DNA from: Amycolatopsis sp. 2-15
GTDB lineage: Bacteria; Actinomycetota; Actinomycetes; Mycobacteriales; Pseudonocardiaceae
Length of the DNA: 64,000 bases
Direction: 5' to 3'
NCBI RefSeq assembly: GCF_030285625.1
Contig: NZ_CP127294.1
Span: forward strand, 4,164,001-4,228,000
The position numbers and the translations under genes were made by a program. The notes beneath the pieces are model-generated. The model was not told where the DNA came from. It made no database searches and saw only the letters and a program-made list of their open reading frames with translations. Positions 8,739 through 17,545 of the stretch are shown here, piece after piece. How positions within the stretch are numbered: the stretch's first letter is position 1; every line of letters starts with the position of its first letter.

Positions 8739-8939
8739 CATGCCGGCCTCGGCGCTCCGTTCCGGCAGCTCGGGATCACCGCGCGGCAGTTGCGCACCGA
8801 CCGCATCCTCGACGAGGCCCACCATACAGCCGACCCTGTCCAGCTCATCCGTGTATTCGGGCTCGGCGTCACCACCGCCGTGAGCTACGTCCGCGCAGCC
8901 CACCCCGACCGCTTTGCCACGGACCCCACCAGCGCGTGA
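8739..8939 (+). pseudogene. Zinc-ribbon tyrosine recombinase, C-terminal relic
   Basis: The 66 codons end in a pattern (LRTDRILDEAHHTADPVQL, then FGLGVTTAVSYVRAAHP) that I associate with the extreme C-terminus of a large actinobacterial family of site-specific recombinases. These start with a zinc-ribbon domain. The N-terminal zinc-ribbon part of such a protein is seen separately at 27893-28294. No catalytic residues remain here. Confidence 0.45.
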
Positions 8940-9079
8940 CGCGGCGCTGCCGACTCACGAACACGAAGAGAACACGTTCCAGATCCACAGTGCGGAAACG
9001 ATCATGGGGACGAAGACTTAACGTCCGCTACTGCCGAATTGAGGATTTCGCAGCCAACGGCGTCAGGTACATTCCGTGC

Positions 9080-9388
9080 GTGTCTACGCATCTCAGCCCC
9101 GGCGCATCAGGAGCGATCCGTCGCTTTGCCGGATGGGTCGCCCGGGGTTCGGTCGGCCATCCGATGCTGGACGGGATCGACTACTGGGACGAGCTCAAGG
9201 ACTCGCCGTCCCAGATGGAGATCTGTTTCGCCATCTTCGCAAACGTCCTCGAGCTTGACGATCAGGGCCAACCGGTCAACGAAAAGTACGCCGAACGCCG
9301 TGCCGCGCTGTGGCTCTACAAGTACTGCACAGGAGAGCTCCCACCCGGGGAGGCGGAACTAGATGGGTGGGAGGTCGAGCTCTACTGA
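9080..9388 (+). CDS. Small acidic protein, DUF7677-like
   Basis: A 102-residue protein from a GTG. The region SGAIRRFAGWVARGSVGHPM, then LDGIDYWDELKDSPSQME and NEKYAERRAALWLYKYC, resembles a family of small proteins I associate with DUF7677. They often lie among polymorphic-toxin and immunity loci. The function is unknown. A longer frame opens upstream, but its composition there is that of a shadow frame, so the GTG at 9080 is preferred. Confidence 0.55.
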   Translation: MSTHLSPGASGAIRRFAGWVARGSVGHPMLDGIDYWDELKDSPSQMEICFAIFANVLELDDQGQPVNEKYAERRAALWLYKYCTGELPPGEAELDGWEVELY

Positions 9389-9464
9389 GCGAAGCGTCCT
9401 CGCGCGGCCAGCAACGTCAAGCTCGACGCATTCTCATGCCGCTGAGCGCGGGCTCTCGGCCGAG

Positions 9465-9881
9465 TCAGTCCCAGTAGTTGAAGAGTACTTCGCCCAAGTC
9501 CGCCGGAGCCCAGTACTTCAGGTCGGCCGAGTGGAGTCCGGGCCACTTCCGCGCGTCGAACGGTCCCGCCAGATCGGCCGGGGTGAGCACCTGGAACGCT
9601 GGGAACTCCGCCAGCACGGCGAGCAGGTCGGGAGCGTCGACGAACGTCAGTGGTCCCGCGCTGACCACGGTCGCGTCGATCGCCCGTGGCTCGGCGACCG
9701 CCACGACAGGTTCCCTTCGGTCCCTCGTGCACACGATTGACAGGTGATGGTCGCTGTAGTCGATCACGCCCTGGTGGAAGTTCGGCGTAACACTGTCGGC
9801 GATCCGGAACTCGACGAGCCGGCCGCCGGTGCGCCGGGCCGCTTCGTGGCATGCTCGGCGGAATTCGCGGAGGTCGACCAT
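9465..9881 (-). CDS. Small hypothetical protein, immunity-like size
   Basis: A 138-residue protein starting MVDLREFRRACHEAARRTGG and ending DLGEVLFNYWD. It has an N-terminal helix, then beta-rich segments. No motif is conserved enough to name. Its size, acidic character and solitary position resemble stand-alone immunity-like genes of actinobacteria, but this is only an impression. Confidence 0.5.
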   Translation of the reverse strand: MVDLREFRRACHEAARRTGGRLVEFRIADSVTPNFHQGVIDYSDHHLSIVCTRDRREPVVAVAEPRAIDATVVSAGPLTFVDAPDLLAVLAEFPAFQVLTPADLAGPFDARKWPGLHSADLKYWAPADLGEVLFNYWD

Positions 9882-10352
9882 CGCGCGACCCTATCGGCTC
9901 GACGCGGGTTCGTATGATCGGTTTTCCGGGCTCACAAGGCCGGTCAGAGATTGAGTCACTGCCCATGGCGTCCGCTCATGCCGCGAGGCGCTTGCTTCCA
10001 ACAGCCACAGCGGCTCATGTAGCGACGTGCCAGCCGTTGGCTGTCAACGCAGGTCCTGCAAGCCGGCCACGGCCTGACAGGCAATCGGGTCCATGACTTC
10101 CGGCAGTCCAGCGTTCGGGAGCTTCTCCCGCGGACTCTCCTCCATGCGCCTGGCCAGCGGACTTCGCTGCGACCGGGGAGAGCGGGCGCAGCGTGGTCTT
10201 CGTTCTACCGAGCGCTGGCGCACAGAACGTCTCGATTCTGCGATGGACTTGATGATCTCGCTCGTCAGGCAGGCGAACTTGCGTGCCCGTGCCAGAGTCC
10301 TTCGGTCATTGCGACCGGGTTCCGGAGGATTGCCCTCCAGGAATTCGTGAAC
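9882..10352. other. No convincing gene
   Basis: Open frames exist on both strands but none has a recognisable domain, a good ribosome-binding site or convincing composition. The segment ends at a DNA ligase relic and is probably degenerate DNA. Confidence 0.4.
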
Positions 10353-10458
10353 CTACGAGGTTTCGTCCCACTTGAACTCGTAGGCGTACTTGGGGTCGTC
10401 GCGCAGCCGGCCGCCGTCCGGTGTCGCGAGCATCGGCTCGCGTAGCCGGGCACCATTG
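10353..10458 (-). pseudogene. ATP-dependent DNA ligase, N-terminal relic
   Basis: The minus strand reads REPMLATPDGGRLRDDPKYA then YEFKWDETS and a stop. PMLA...YEFKWDG is the start of the adenylation domain of LigD/LigC-type ligases. Here the K-W-D-G motif has become K-W-D-E and the frame closes at once. The rest of the gene is absent. Confidence 0.6.
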
Positions 10459-10808
10459 ACCGGTCACCCGGCACGCGCTTGGCCATCGGACCTCCCCGGC
10501 TGACCGGTCGCCGGGCAGCTTGCGCTCGGCGCATCTGGCGCGAGCCTAACCCGGCAGCCCGCCCGCCGCCGGGGGAAACGTGCAGGTCACGAGCCCGGCC
10601 GGGTGGTTTCGCGGTGCGGCCGAGCGGGTACCGCCGCGATGGTCACCGGGGACTCGACCTGCCCGACCACCGGGACGCGGCCCGCCGGCCGAGGCCTTCG
10701 CCGCCCAGATGGCCGCCCGACAGAGCTCGGGGTTTCGGCTGATCAGGTCGGGTATCCACGCCGGGAGCGGGCGCGGTGGTGCGCCCCAGCAGGGAAGGAG
10801 AAGTACCG
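10459..10808. other. No convincing gene; upstream region of the DUF2188 gene
   Basis: No recognisable coding potential on either strand. The last bases hold the ribosome-binding site GGAAGGAG for the gene at 10809. It is otherwise featureless to my reading. Confidence 0.4.
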
Positions 10809-11030
10809 GTGAAGGGCGATATCGAGACCTTTTTCGAGGGCGGGCAGTGGAAGAACAAGGTCGAGGGCAGCAGCCGGGTCGCGAACATCCACGACACCAA
10901 GGAGGCCGCCACCAGCAAGGGCCGGGACATGGCGCGGGAACGCAAGGTCGAGCACTTCATCCGCAACAAGGACGGCCGGATCGGTGAGCGCAACACCTAC
11001 GGCCACGACCCCCGCAACATCCCCGGCTGA
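10809..11030 (+). CDS. DUF2188-domain protein
   Basis: A 73-residue protein from a GTG, with GGAAGGAG about 7 bases upstream. The pattern W-K-N-K-V-E-G...TKEAATSKGRDMARERKVEHF, then NKDGRIGERNTYGHDP, is that of DUF2188 small soluble proteins. Each presents a W-x-V-K strand, a helix and a final D-G-x-I hairpin. The biochemical role is unknown. It lies about 230 bases upstream of a WXG100-type gene on the same strand. Confidence 0.75.
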   Translation: MKGDIETFFEGGQWKNKVEGSSRVANIHDTKEAATSKGRDMARERKVEHFIRNKDGRIGERNTYGHDPRNIPG

Positions 11031-11262
11031 CCCTGTCACGCGCGACATGTCACCGGTGGCCCTGGCCGCCCGATCGGAGGCTCGAGGCGAAAACCCGGCC
11101 GGCGCGGACGCGCCAACCCCGGCACACCCTGATCCGAGAGACTGGGACCACCCAGGTGGCCTCCGGTCGATGCCTGGTTAACCTGGCGGTTGTCACTTCG
11201 TGTTGCTCACGGCCCATCGACATCTCGGCGGGGTCAGGCAAGTCGAGGAGGAAGAGGGACTC

Positions 11263-12972
11263 GTGACCAACCCATTGGTGGCCGCACCGGTGAGTTCAAC
11301 GACCGCGTTCACCGGGATCCAGCTGCTGGAAGACGCGCAATCGGTGAAGACCGGAATCGAGAGCGGCGACTGGGCCTCAGCGGTCCTGGGAGCCGCGGGA
11401 ACGGCGATGGACGCGCTCGCGGTCGTGGCGGATCCCTTCGGCGCGATCCTGTCCTCGGGCGTGAGCTGGCTGATGGAGCACGTCGGGCCGCTCAAGGATG
11501 CGCTGGACAAGCTCGCCGGCGACCCGGACCAGATCACCGCGAAAGCACAGACCTGGCAGAACATCTCCCAGGAACTCGCCGCCATCGGCGAGGACCTGAC
11601 CTCGCTGGTTCAGACCGACCTCCAAGGCTGGTCCGGTTCCGCCGCGGACGCCTACCGCCAGCGGGCGTCCGACCTGGCCGCGGTGCTCGGCGCCGCGAGC
11701 GAGGCCGGGGCCGGCGCGGGAACCGGAGTGCAGACCGCCGGTGAGGTCGTCGCCGCGGTGCGCTCGCTCGTTCGAGACACCATCGCCAAGGTGGTGTCCC
11801 ACATGATCTCGTGGGCGCTGCAGGTGGTCTTCACGCTCGGCGTCGGTCTGACCTGGGTCGTGCCGCAGGTGGTCAACCTGGTCGCGAGGACCGCCACGCA
11901 GATCGCCGGTCTCGTCAAACGCCTCGTCAGCGCGCTCAAGACGCTGTCCGGGCTGCTGGGCAGGGCGAGCAAGGTCTTCGACGGCGTGTCGGACGCGCTG
12001 AAGAAGGTCAAGACCGGCAAGGTCTCGCCCCCGACCGCTCCGGGCAAGCTGCCACCCGGGGTCAACAGCTTCATCAAGCTCGGTGGCGGCGCACCCGGGG
12101 CGAGCAGGGCCGGTGGCCCCGCCGGCCACGCCGGTGGCGGCACCACCGCGAGCCACGCAGGTGGTGGTGGCGGCTCGCGGTCGCTCGACGACGACCTGCC
12201 CATCGCTCCCGATCCGCCGCCTCAGTCCGCGTACGGCAACCACCCGGCCATCCCGCAGTCCGCTCACGATCACGTGATCTTCGGCAACCTCAAGCCACCG
12301 AGGAAGCCGAACAAACCGTGGGGGTTCACCGGGGGCCACGTCCTGCACGATGACCTCCCGGCGGGCACTACCGCACACAACTCGGCGGCGGCCGGCGCCA
12401 ACCCCAGCTGGCACGGAGCGGGGGTCACGGGGGTCAAACCACCGCCACCGGGGCTCGCGTCGGTTCCCGGGCCGGGGCCGTTCGGCTCGGTCCCTGCGCC
12501 CAACGGGGTGTACCACTTGAGCAACCCGACGATGACGCCCCCGCCAGGCCACATCGGTGACGCCGGGAAACCGGGCAGCACGATGTTCCCGCAGGGCATG
12601 AATCCGGGGCTGGTGCAGAACGTCGGAAACCAGGCGTGGAATGGTGGCGCGACCCACGGGCCGATGATCCCGGTCACCGGCCCGAACGGTGTGAAGCTGG
12701 ACCCGCACGGCAACCCGCAAAGCTATACGTGGCAGGGCCACGGGCAGATCCCGTACACCCCCATCTGGGACGAGCGTCCCGACGGCACCTTCGGCCCCAC
12801 CCACGGCAGTGGAGCTGGCAACCACCCGAACGCGGGTAGCACCATCCACGTATCGGGTTACGCGAACCCGGATTACTCCGCACCGGCACCCCCCGGCATC
12901 GCAGCACCTCCGGGTGGCACCGCCCCAGCGGTGATCAAGCCGGCCACCTATTACCCGGACGGCAGGAATTGA
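11263..12972 (+). CDS. WXG100-type protein with long Gly/Pro-rich tail
   Basis: About 569 residues from a GTG preceded by GAGGAGGAAGAG. The N-terminal ~230 residues are helical, contain W-S-G (GWSGSAADAYRQ, near residue 122) and a hydrophobic stretch near residues 180-210 (VVFTLGVGLTWVVPQVVNLV). They fit an ESX/type VII-exported helical hairpin followed by a membrane-active or channel-like region. The remainder is Gly/Pro/His-rich with repeated PPPG-like turns and no catalytic domain I can name. The next gene on the strand may be its partner. Confidence 0.7.
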   Translation: MTNPLVAAPVSSTTAFTGIQLLEDAQSVKTGIESGDWASAVLGAAGTAMDALAVVADPFGAILSSGVSWLMEHVGPLKDALDKLAGDPDQITAKAQTWQNISQELAAIGEDLTSLVQTDLQGWSGSAADAYRQRASDLAAVLGAASEAGAGAGTGVQTAGEVVAAVRSLVRDTIAKVVSHMISWALQVVFTLGVGLTWVVPQVVNLVARTATQIAGLVKRLVSALKTLSGLLGRASKVFDGVSDALKKVKTGKVSPPTAPGKLPPGVNSFIKLGGGAPGASRAGGPAGHAGGGTTASHAGGGGGSRSLDDDLPIAPDPPPQSAYGNHPAIPQSAHDHVIFGNLKPPRKPNKPWGFTGGHVLHDDLPAGTTAHNSAAAGANPSWHGAGVTGVKPPPPGLASVPGPGPFGSVPAPNGVYHLSNPTMTPPPGHIGDAGKPGSTMFPQGMNPGLVQNVGNQAWNGGATHGPMIPVTGPNGVKLDPHGNPQSYTWQGHGQIPYTPIWDERPDGTFGPTHGSGAGNHPNAGSTIHVSGYANPDYSAPAPPGIAAPPGGTAPAVIKPATYYPDGRN

Positions 12973-13039
12973 CCACACCACAGCCCGACAGCCGCAGGGC
13001 GATCCGGAACCCCTGTGACCTTGACCACGGAAGCGGCGT

Positions 13040-13681
13040 ATGACCAGCGCGATCACCTCCCCCTTCGACATCGGGGAATCGGTGTCGCTCGCGTTCGACG
13101 ACCAGCGCCGGCTGCGGATCATGGTGCCGCGCGAACTGCTTCCGGTCGCTGCCTGGCTGTACACCGACGCCCAGCCCAACATCGCCGTGCTCGACCGGCT
13201 CGGTGCCACCCTGCAGCGGTGTCGCAGCGAGGAGCGGACGCTGGTCGGCAACGGCTGCCAGGTCGACTTCGTCAATAACATCGTGGTGCTGGAAAGCCGG
13301 TACGGCCGGTGGCCACGCAAGATCGTGCCGCAGTCGGTGTTCTGGCCCGTGCTGAACGGGCTGCGGTCATTCCTCGTCGCGGCGGCCGCGGATCCGGCCC
13401 TGGCCCGGCCAGCGGACTACCCGCTGGCGGTCCCACGCATCTTCGAGGAACGGCCCGACGGCGGGCAAAAGCCGTACTTCGTCGACTACACCTACTTTCC
13501 GCCGGAGTGGTCGGGCGAGGAGGTGCGTGCGGCGGGCAACGGCGCTTGGCAGTCACCCACCGCGGTCCGGGACCTGGAGACCGGCGTGTGGTCCGGGATG
13601 TGGCGGGGACTCGAGCTGGCCGGGTACTTCGATCCCGCGACCGGCGAGGTGCTGACCTTCTTCCCGGTCATCGCGCCGTAG
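13040..13681 (+). CDS. Hypothetical protein downstream of the WXG100-type gene
   Basis: A 213-residue soluble protein starting MTSAITSPFDIGESVSLAFD, with a mixed alpha/beta pattern and aromatic-rich segments (YFVDYTYFPPEW, GMWRGLELAGYF). I do not recognise a family. Its location 67 bases after the WXG100-type gene, and the strong terminator after it, suggest a two-gene unit. A chaperone or immunity role is possible but not shown. Confidence 0.6.
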   Translation: MTSAITSPFDIGESVSLAFDDQRRLRIMVPRELLPVAAWLYTDAQPNIAVLDRLGATLQRCRSEERTLVGNGCQVDFVNNIVVLESRYGRWPRKIVPQSVFWPVLNGLRSFLVAAAADPALARPADYPLAVPRIFEERPDGGQKPYFVDYTYFPPEWSGEEVRAAGNGAWQSPTAVRDLETGVWSGMWRGLELAGYFDPATGEVLTFFPVIAP

Positions 13682-13700
13682 CCGAAGCCACAGCACAATG

Positions 13701-13736
13701 CGCGGGTGCGCCGGCCCGGAGGTCGGCGCACCCGCG
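13701..13736 (+). terminator. 12-bp hairpin terminator
   Basis: CGCGGGTGCGCC (13701-13712) pairs perfectly with GGCGCACCCGCG (13725-13736), with a 12-nt loop. It begins 19 bases after the stop of the gene at 13040-13681. Confidence 0.7.
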
Positions 13737-13779
13737 GCTCAGTTCGTACCGCAGCGCCGGCCGCACAGGAAGATCCGTG

Positions 13780-13832
13780 TTGCCGTACTCGCCGAGCGGT
13801 CGCCGAGCTTCGAACATGCGTGCGAGTCTACG
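13780..13832 (+). repeat. Dispersed ~46-bp repeat, copy A
   Basis: An ungapped block of about 46 bases shares roughly 35 positions with the complement of 27546-27598. Common cores are ACTCGCC, GCGG, AACATGC and TGCGAG at identical spacing. Copy A contains CGAACATGCGTGCG, one base from the actinobacterial LexA box consensus CGAACRNRYGTTCG. Its function is unknown. Confidence 0.45.
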
Positions 13833-14185
13833 TCGGCTCTCTTCAGCGTCCAGCTGGCAAAGGCTGCTGCATCGCCGGTCAGCCACGCCAGCCGCAGCCG
13901 GCTCAGGTCAGTTCTCCCGCCGGAGGCCGCGAGGGAGCGCGTCGACTGGAGCTGGTCACCCCGAGGTGAACTCGACTGCGTGCTGTGGCCGATCGCCCGC
14001 TCCGCTGCAGAAACTGCGGTCAGCGCCAACTTCGGCCGGATCAAAGAATGCCAAGGCCACGACGGCAGCTGCGGATGGCTGTTCTACGACACCAGCAAAA
14101 CGGCTTGCGCCGGTGGTGCAGCATGAGCGCCTGCGGTACCTGGGAGAAGAGCAGCAGGCGCAGCGCCACGGCAAGGAAGGGCTGA
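13830..14185 (+). pseudogene. CGNR zinc-finger regulator, C-terminal relic
   Basis: The plus strand reads DWSWSPRGELDCVLWPIARS, then a block ending CGWLFYDTSK, and after a 1-nt frame change at about 14096-14100 continues GLRRWCSMSACG. This is the C-terminal half of CGNR/ABATE-domain transcription regulators. The eponymous CGNR has decayed to CGTW. The N-terminal ABATE domain is not visible. A one-base deletion in a run of A explains the frame change. Confidence 0.6.
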
Positions 14186-14199
14186 GCCGTGTGCGGCAT

Positions 14200-14476
14200 C
14201 GTCCGCTCGGGCTGCCGCGTGCGGACACCGCAGTACACCTGCAGACCTTCGAGCCACTGGTCTTCGGCATCGGGCTGAGCCCATCGGCGGTGAGGACCTC
14301 CAGCAGCCGCTCGGCCACCCGGGCACACTCGACCACACTGGCGCCCTCGCCCGGGTCGAGATCGAACACGAGCCGGTCCGGTGCCTGGCGTTTCTGGCCG
14401 GGGCCGACTCTCCGCTGAGGCACGTGCAGCTCGAGCGCGGCGAGGTTGGCCGCCCACACCAGGCTCGGCATCCCGA
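14200..14476 (-). pseudogene. LigD polymerase domain, internal relic
   Basis: The minus strand contains SLVWAANLAALELHVPQ, then PDRLVFDLDPGEGASVVECA and LTADGLSPMPKTSGSK. These are nearly identical to the middle of the intact LigD-type polymerase at 52248-53177, including the DLDPGE metal-binding segment. Sequence on both sides is unrelated, so only about 75 codons survive. Confidence 0.75.
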
Positions 14477-14492
14477 CCGCCGGCCGGTGCCG

Positions 14493-15314
14493 ATGTGGCT
14501 GCCCGGCGAACACTCCAGCGCCTTCCCCGCCGCACGGGCGCTGCCCGACGAGGTCGAGCTCCGGCTGCCGTTCCCGACCGTGTTCGCCGTGCTGTCCACG
14601 CCGTGGCGCATCGAGCCCAACCACGAGAACAAGCACCCCATGCTCGACGGGCACCCGCTGTTCACCTACGCCCGCGGCCGCCTCGGCACGGACCTCGCGC
14701 CGCCGGAGTTAGGCGACGTGCTCACCCGGCTGCAGGCCACCGGGCTGGCCGAACGCGACGACCTGCCCTCGCCGCTGGAGTTCCTCGACGGCTACGGCGG
14801 GTACGTCGAAGGCGTCCTGCTCACCGCCGACGACCACGGCGTGCCCGGCGACGACGTCGCCTGGTGCGTGGCGATCTACCACCCGACGGGCCTGCCCCTC
14901 GCGCGCGTCGCCATCCCCGCCTCGCGGACCCGGGCACAGTGGCGCCGGCCGCTGGGCAACCTGATCGCCGGCATCGCGCTGAGCTGCTGGCACGAAGCCC
15001 AGGACCTGCCCGCGCGCCTGTCCGACCACCCGGCGCCGGGGATCGGCGCCCCGCTCGTCGACACTGGTGAGCTGCACGTGCTCGACATCGACGCCACCTC
15101 GCCCCGCCGCACCCACGACCCGGCCGAGACCGCCGGACCGGGGGTGCGGCCCCACCTGCGCCGTGGACACTGGCGCGACCAGCCCGTCGGCCCCGGCCGG
15201 CGCGAACGACGCTGGACCTGGGTTCGCTCCACCACGGTGCACGGCTCCCTCACCGGCGGCGGCCAGGTCTACGTCCTGCGCGACCGCAGCCCCGTGATGA
15301 ACCAAAGTCGCTAA
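14493..15314 (+). pseudogene. Hypothetical island protein, N-terminus lost
   Basis: A 273-residue frame starting MWLPGEHSSAFPAARALPDE and ending in a block I have seen in actinobacterial mobile regions: RPHLRRGHWRDQPVGPGRRE, then WTWVRSTTVHGS. It is probably a 5'-truncated gene, because the sequence immediately upstream is the LigD relic on the other strand. The function is unknown. The His/Arg-rich C-terminus might bind nucleic acid, which is only a guess. Confidence 0.5.
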
Positions 15315-15401
15315 CGACTTGACCGTGACGCTGAAGCCCGGCGACGAACCGCTCGGCTCGCGCGTGAAACGAATCTCCCGGCGCCGACGACGTTCACGCT
15401 T

Positions 15402-15974
15402 ATGAATCCGGAATTCTGGGGCATCAGCGCTCTCGCCTGGCAGGCGTTGAGCACCGTGGTCGCGGGCGGCGCGTTCCTCGTCGCGCTCGTGGTGGGCTAC
15501 TTCCAACTGCGCTCGGCCCGCAAGACACGGATCGAGCAGAGCAGGCCGTACGTGGTCGTAGACCTGGTCCCCGGCCTCGCCGCGGCAAAGCTGGCGGATC
15601 TCGTGATCACCAACATCGGCACCACCCCCGCCTACGACCTCACAATCACGTTCGACCCACCGCCCGAGCGCGCACGCGAAGACGCACCGCAGTTCAAGCT
15701 CAAAGACGTGCGGATGTTCAACGAGCCGACGCCGATGGTCGCGCCCGGCCGCGAGTTCCGGATGTTCTTCGACAGCGCTCCCGAGCGGTACGAAAGCACG
15801 TTGCCGATGTCGTTCGCCGTCACCACGCGATACCGCGACAGCCAGCGACGCTGGTACGACGAGACCGTTCAGCTCGACTTCGACGTTCGACGCGGCGCGA
15901 TGTTCACCGACGTCAAAACCATCCACGACGGAGTGAAGATCCTCGAAAAGATCGCCAAGAACCTCCAGCACTGA
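15402..15974 (+). CDS. Membrane-anchored hypothetical protein
   Basis: 190 residues. One transmembrane segment near residues 10-32 (STVVAGGAFLVALVVGYFQL), a basic stop-transfer (RSARKTR), then a beta-rich domain with ITNIGTTPAYDLTITFDPPP that looks like an Ig-like fold. The C-terminal helix is DVKTIHDGVKILEKIAKNL. The function is unknown. Its last ~50 residues recur as a separate fragment at 21496-21666. Confidence 0.7.
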   Translation: MNPEFWGISALAWQALSTVVAGGAFLVALVVGYFQLRSARKTRIEQSRPYVVVDLVPGLAAAKLADLVITNIGTTPAYDLTITFDPPPERAREDAPQFKLKDVRMFNEPTPMVAPGREFRMFFDSAPERYESTLPMSFAVTTRYRDSQRRWYDETVQLDFDVRRGAMFTDVKTIHDGVKILEKIAKNLQH

Positions 15975-16149
15975 CGCGCCGCTAGGCCGCAGCCCACGGA
16001 TCGCCGATGATTAGCGGAACGGCCTGAGCACTACTACCGATAACCTGTGATATCCGTGCGTTCAACAAACGCTGCGGGCGCTTCCCACCATCGCCGAGGA
16101 GATCCACGCCGCCGTACAGCAGCTGCCGCCCACGTGGATCCCCCGACGA

Positions 16150-16440
16150 GACGTGGCCGCTGGACTATCGCCGGCCCGGTTTGCATGCGCGGGAACCGGT
16201 GGGCGTGATCGGCGAGATCGTCGCCGAGGACGGCTCGATGTGCCGCGGCGAACGGCTGACGCGGTTTGTGGCGAAGCACGACCTGCCGGTGCTCGCGATC
16301 GCCGACCTCGTGCGCTACCGGCGGGCCACCGAACGGTTCGTGGAGCACGGCACGACCTCCGCCATGCCCACCGGTTTCGGCGACTTCCGGCTCCAGAACG
16401 CGCTCACCCGCGACCAGGAGTGCCCGTGTGCGGACTTTCG
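16150..16440 (+). pseudogene. 3,4-dihydroxy-2-butanone 4-phosphate synthase (RibB), C-terminal relic
   Basis: The plus strand reads WPLDYRRPGLHAREPVGVIG, then EIVAEDGSMCRG and LPVLAIADLVRYRR. This is the C-terminal half of RibB: the R-x-G-H-T-E region, degraded to RPGLHARE, then the C-E-L/E-I-V-x-D-x-G-x-M block and S-I-A-D-L-V-x-Y-R. The N-terminal catalytic acidic loop is gone. It is a remnant of a riboflavin pathway gene. Confidence 0.65.
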
Positions 16441-16705
16441 CGGTGTGCCAGGAGCTGCCAGCAGGTGTCGGCCCGTGTCGGGTGTACGCACATCGTGAGC
16501 TGAGGCTGGGGACTCTCGGCCCGGCCTACCAAGGGTAGAGGTGCCGCCGCGGGACGTCGGCAACCTGGTGAATCGCTCGTCCAATTAGGTGTCTACCTGG
16601 TTAATTCGCCGCGAATAGGTTCAGACCAGATGCAGCATTGTCCGGTTCGACCTCCGACCGGGCCCCCACAAGGGTGATGCGGCGGAGCAACTGGAGGGAC
16701 AGCAC

Positions 16706-17134
16706 ATGAGATTCAAGATGGGCGCGGTTCTTGCCGCGGCAGCGTCGTTAACGTTCGGCTTGAGTGGCGTCGCGAGCGCCGCGCCCGCGGCGACCGATCA
16801 GGTCGCCCAGGTGCCGGCTGCCACCGCCATGGCTGCGTGCGCGGGCCCCGTCTCGCCGGACGGGGGCGCGGGGGCCTGTTTCAACCCGACGGGGGAGCAC
16901 CTGCTCAACTGCGACCTCCTCGCCGATGGTCACCACCCGGAGGTTTACTACTTCCGGTCAACCTCCCCTAACACCCTGCGCCACATCAGCGACGCGCCCG
17001 AGGCCGGTAACTGCGTCGACCACGACCTGGCCGACATTCCCGAATCCGGCTGGATCGATGTCCAGGCCTGCAACTACGAGGGCAACACGGAACTCAGCTG
17101 CAGCAACTTCGTGCGCGAGTACGCCGCGGGCTGA
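16706..17134 (+). CDS. Small secreted protein
   Basis: 142 residues with a clear Sec signal peptide (MRFKMGAVLAAAASLTFGLS, cleavage after GVASAAP). The mature domain of about 110 residues holds six cysteines in regular spacing, consistent with disulfides. GGAGGG lies 8 bases before the ATG. No family is recognised. It is likely a small extracellular protein and is followed by a strong terminator. Confidence 0.75.
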   Translation: MRFKMGAVLAAAASLTFGLSGVASAAPAATDQVAQVPAATAMAACAGPVSPDGGAGACFNPTGEHLLNCDLLADGHHPEVYYFRSTSPNTLRHISDAPEAGNCVDHDLADIPESGWIDVQACNYEGNTELSCSNFVREYAAG

Positions 17135-17179
17135 GCACTCACGCCAAGGCGAGGTGTGAACCACCACGAGGACCGGGGA

Positions 17180-17210
17180 GCTCACCGCCGCTGTAACAGC
17201 GACGGTGAGC
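17180..17210 (+). terminator. 14-bp hairpin terminator
   Basis: GCTCACCGCCGCTG (17180-17193) pairs with CAGCGACGGTGAGC (17197-17210) with a single mismatch and a 3-nt loop, 46 bases after the secreted-protein stop. Confidence 0.65.
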
Positions 17211-17545
17211 TTCCGCCGCGCGGACCGCCACCTCACCGGAATCACGACGTGCCCGCCTGGCTGTACGAGTGCACACGGAGATCGTGGTAGTCGACGATTC
17301 GCGGACCCGGGGTTCGGCCGCCCACGCGCGGACGTGGCGCGCGTTGGTCCTTCTGTGGGACACCGCCCGCACTTGCTCGCCCGCGCCCTCGGCACCGACC
17401 CCTCCGGGCGTCGGGCTGCTTCGACTTCACCTACGCGGAGAACCTCCAGGCCTGTGTCGACCTGCTCGACACGCGACGCCTCGATGAGGGCGCGGGCGAG
17501 GAGATCACCACAACCGCGTCGACGGGCTGATCGACCTCTCCCCCC
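17211..17545. other. Degenerate region upstream of the nuclease-domain gene
   Basis: One frame reads CFDFTYAENLQACVDLLDTR before a stop at about 17529 and looks protein-like. It does not join the downstream frame and I do not recognise it. It may be the decayed 5' half of the nuclease gene at 17546. Confidence 0.3.

Noticed and set aside
8651..9079. N-terminal extension of the DUF7677-like protein
   Set aside because: The extension is Arg/His/Pro-rich and overlaps the recombinase relic in another frame. The recognised domain starts at the GTG at 9080.
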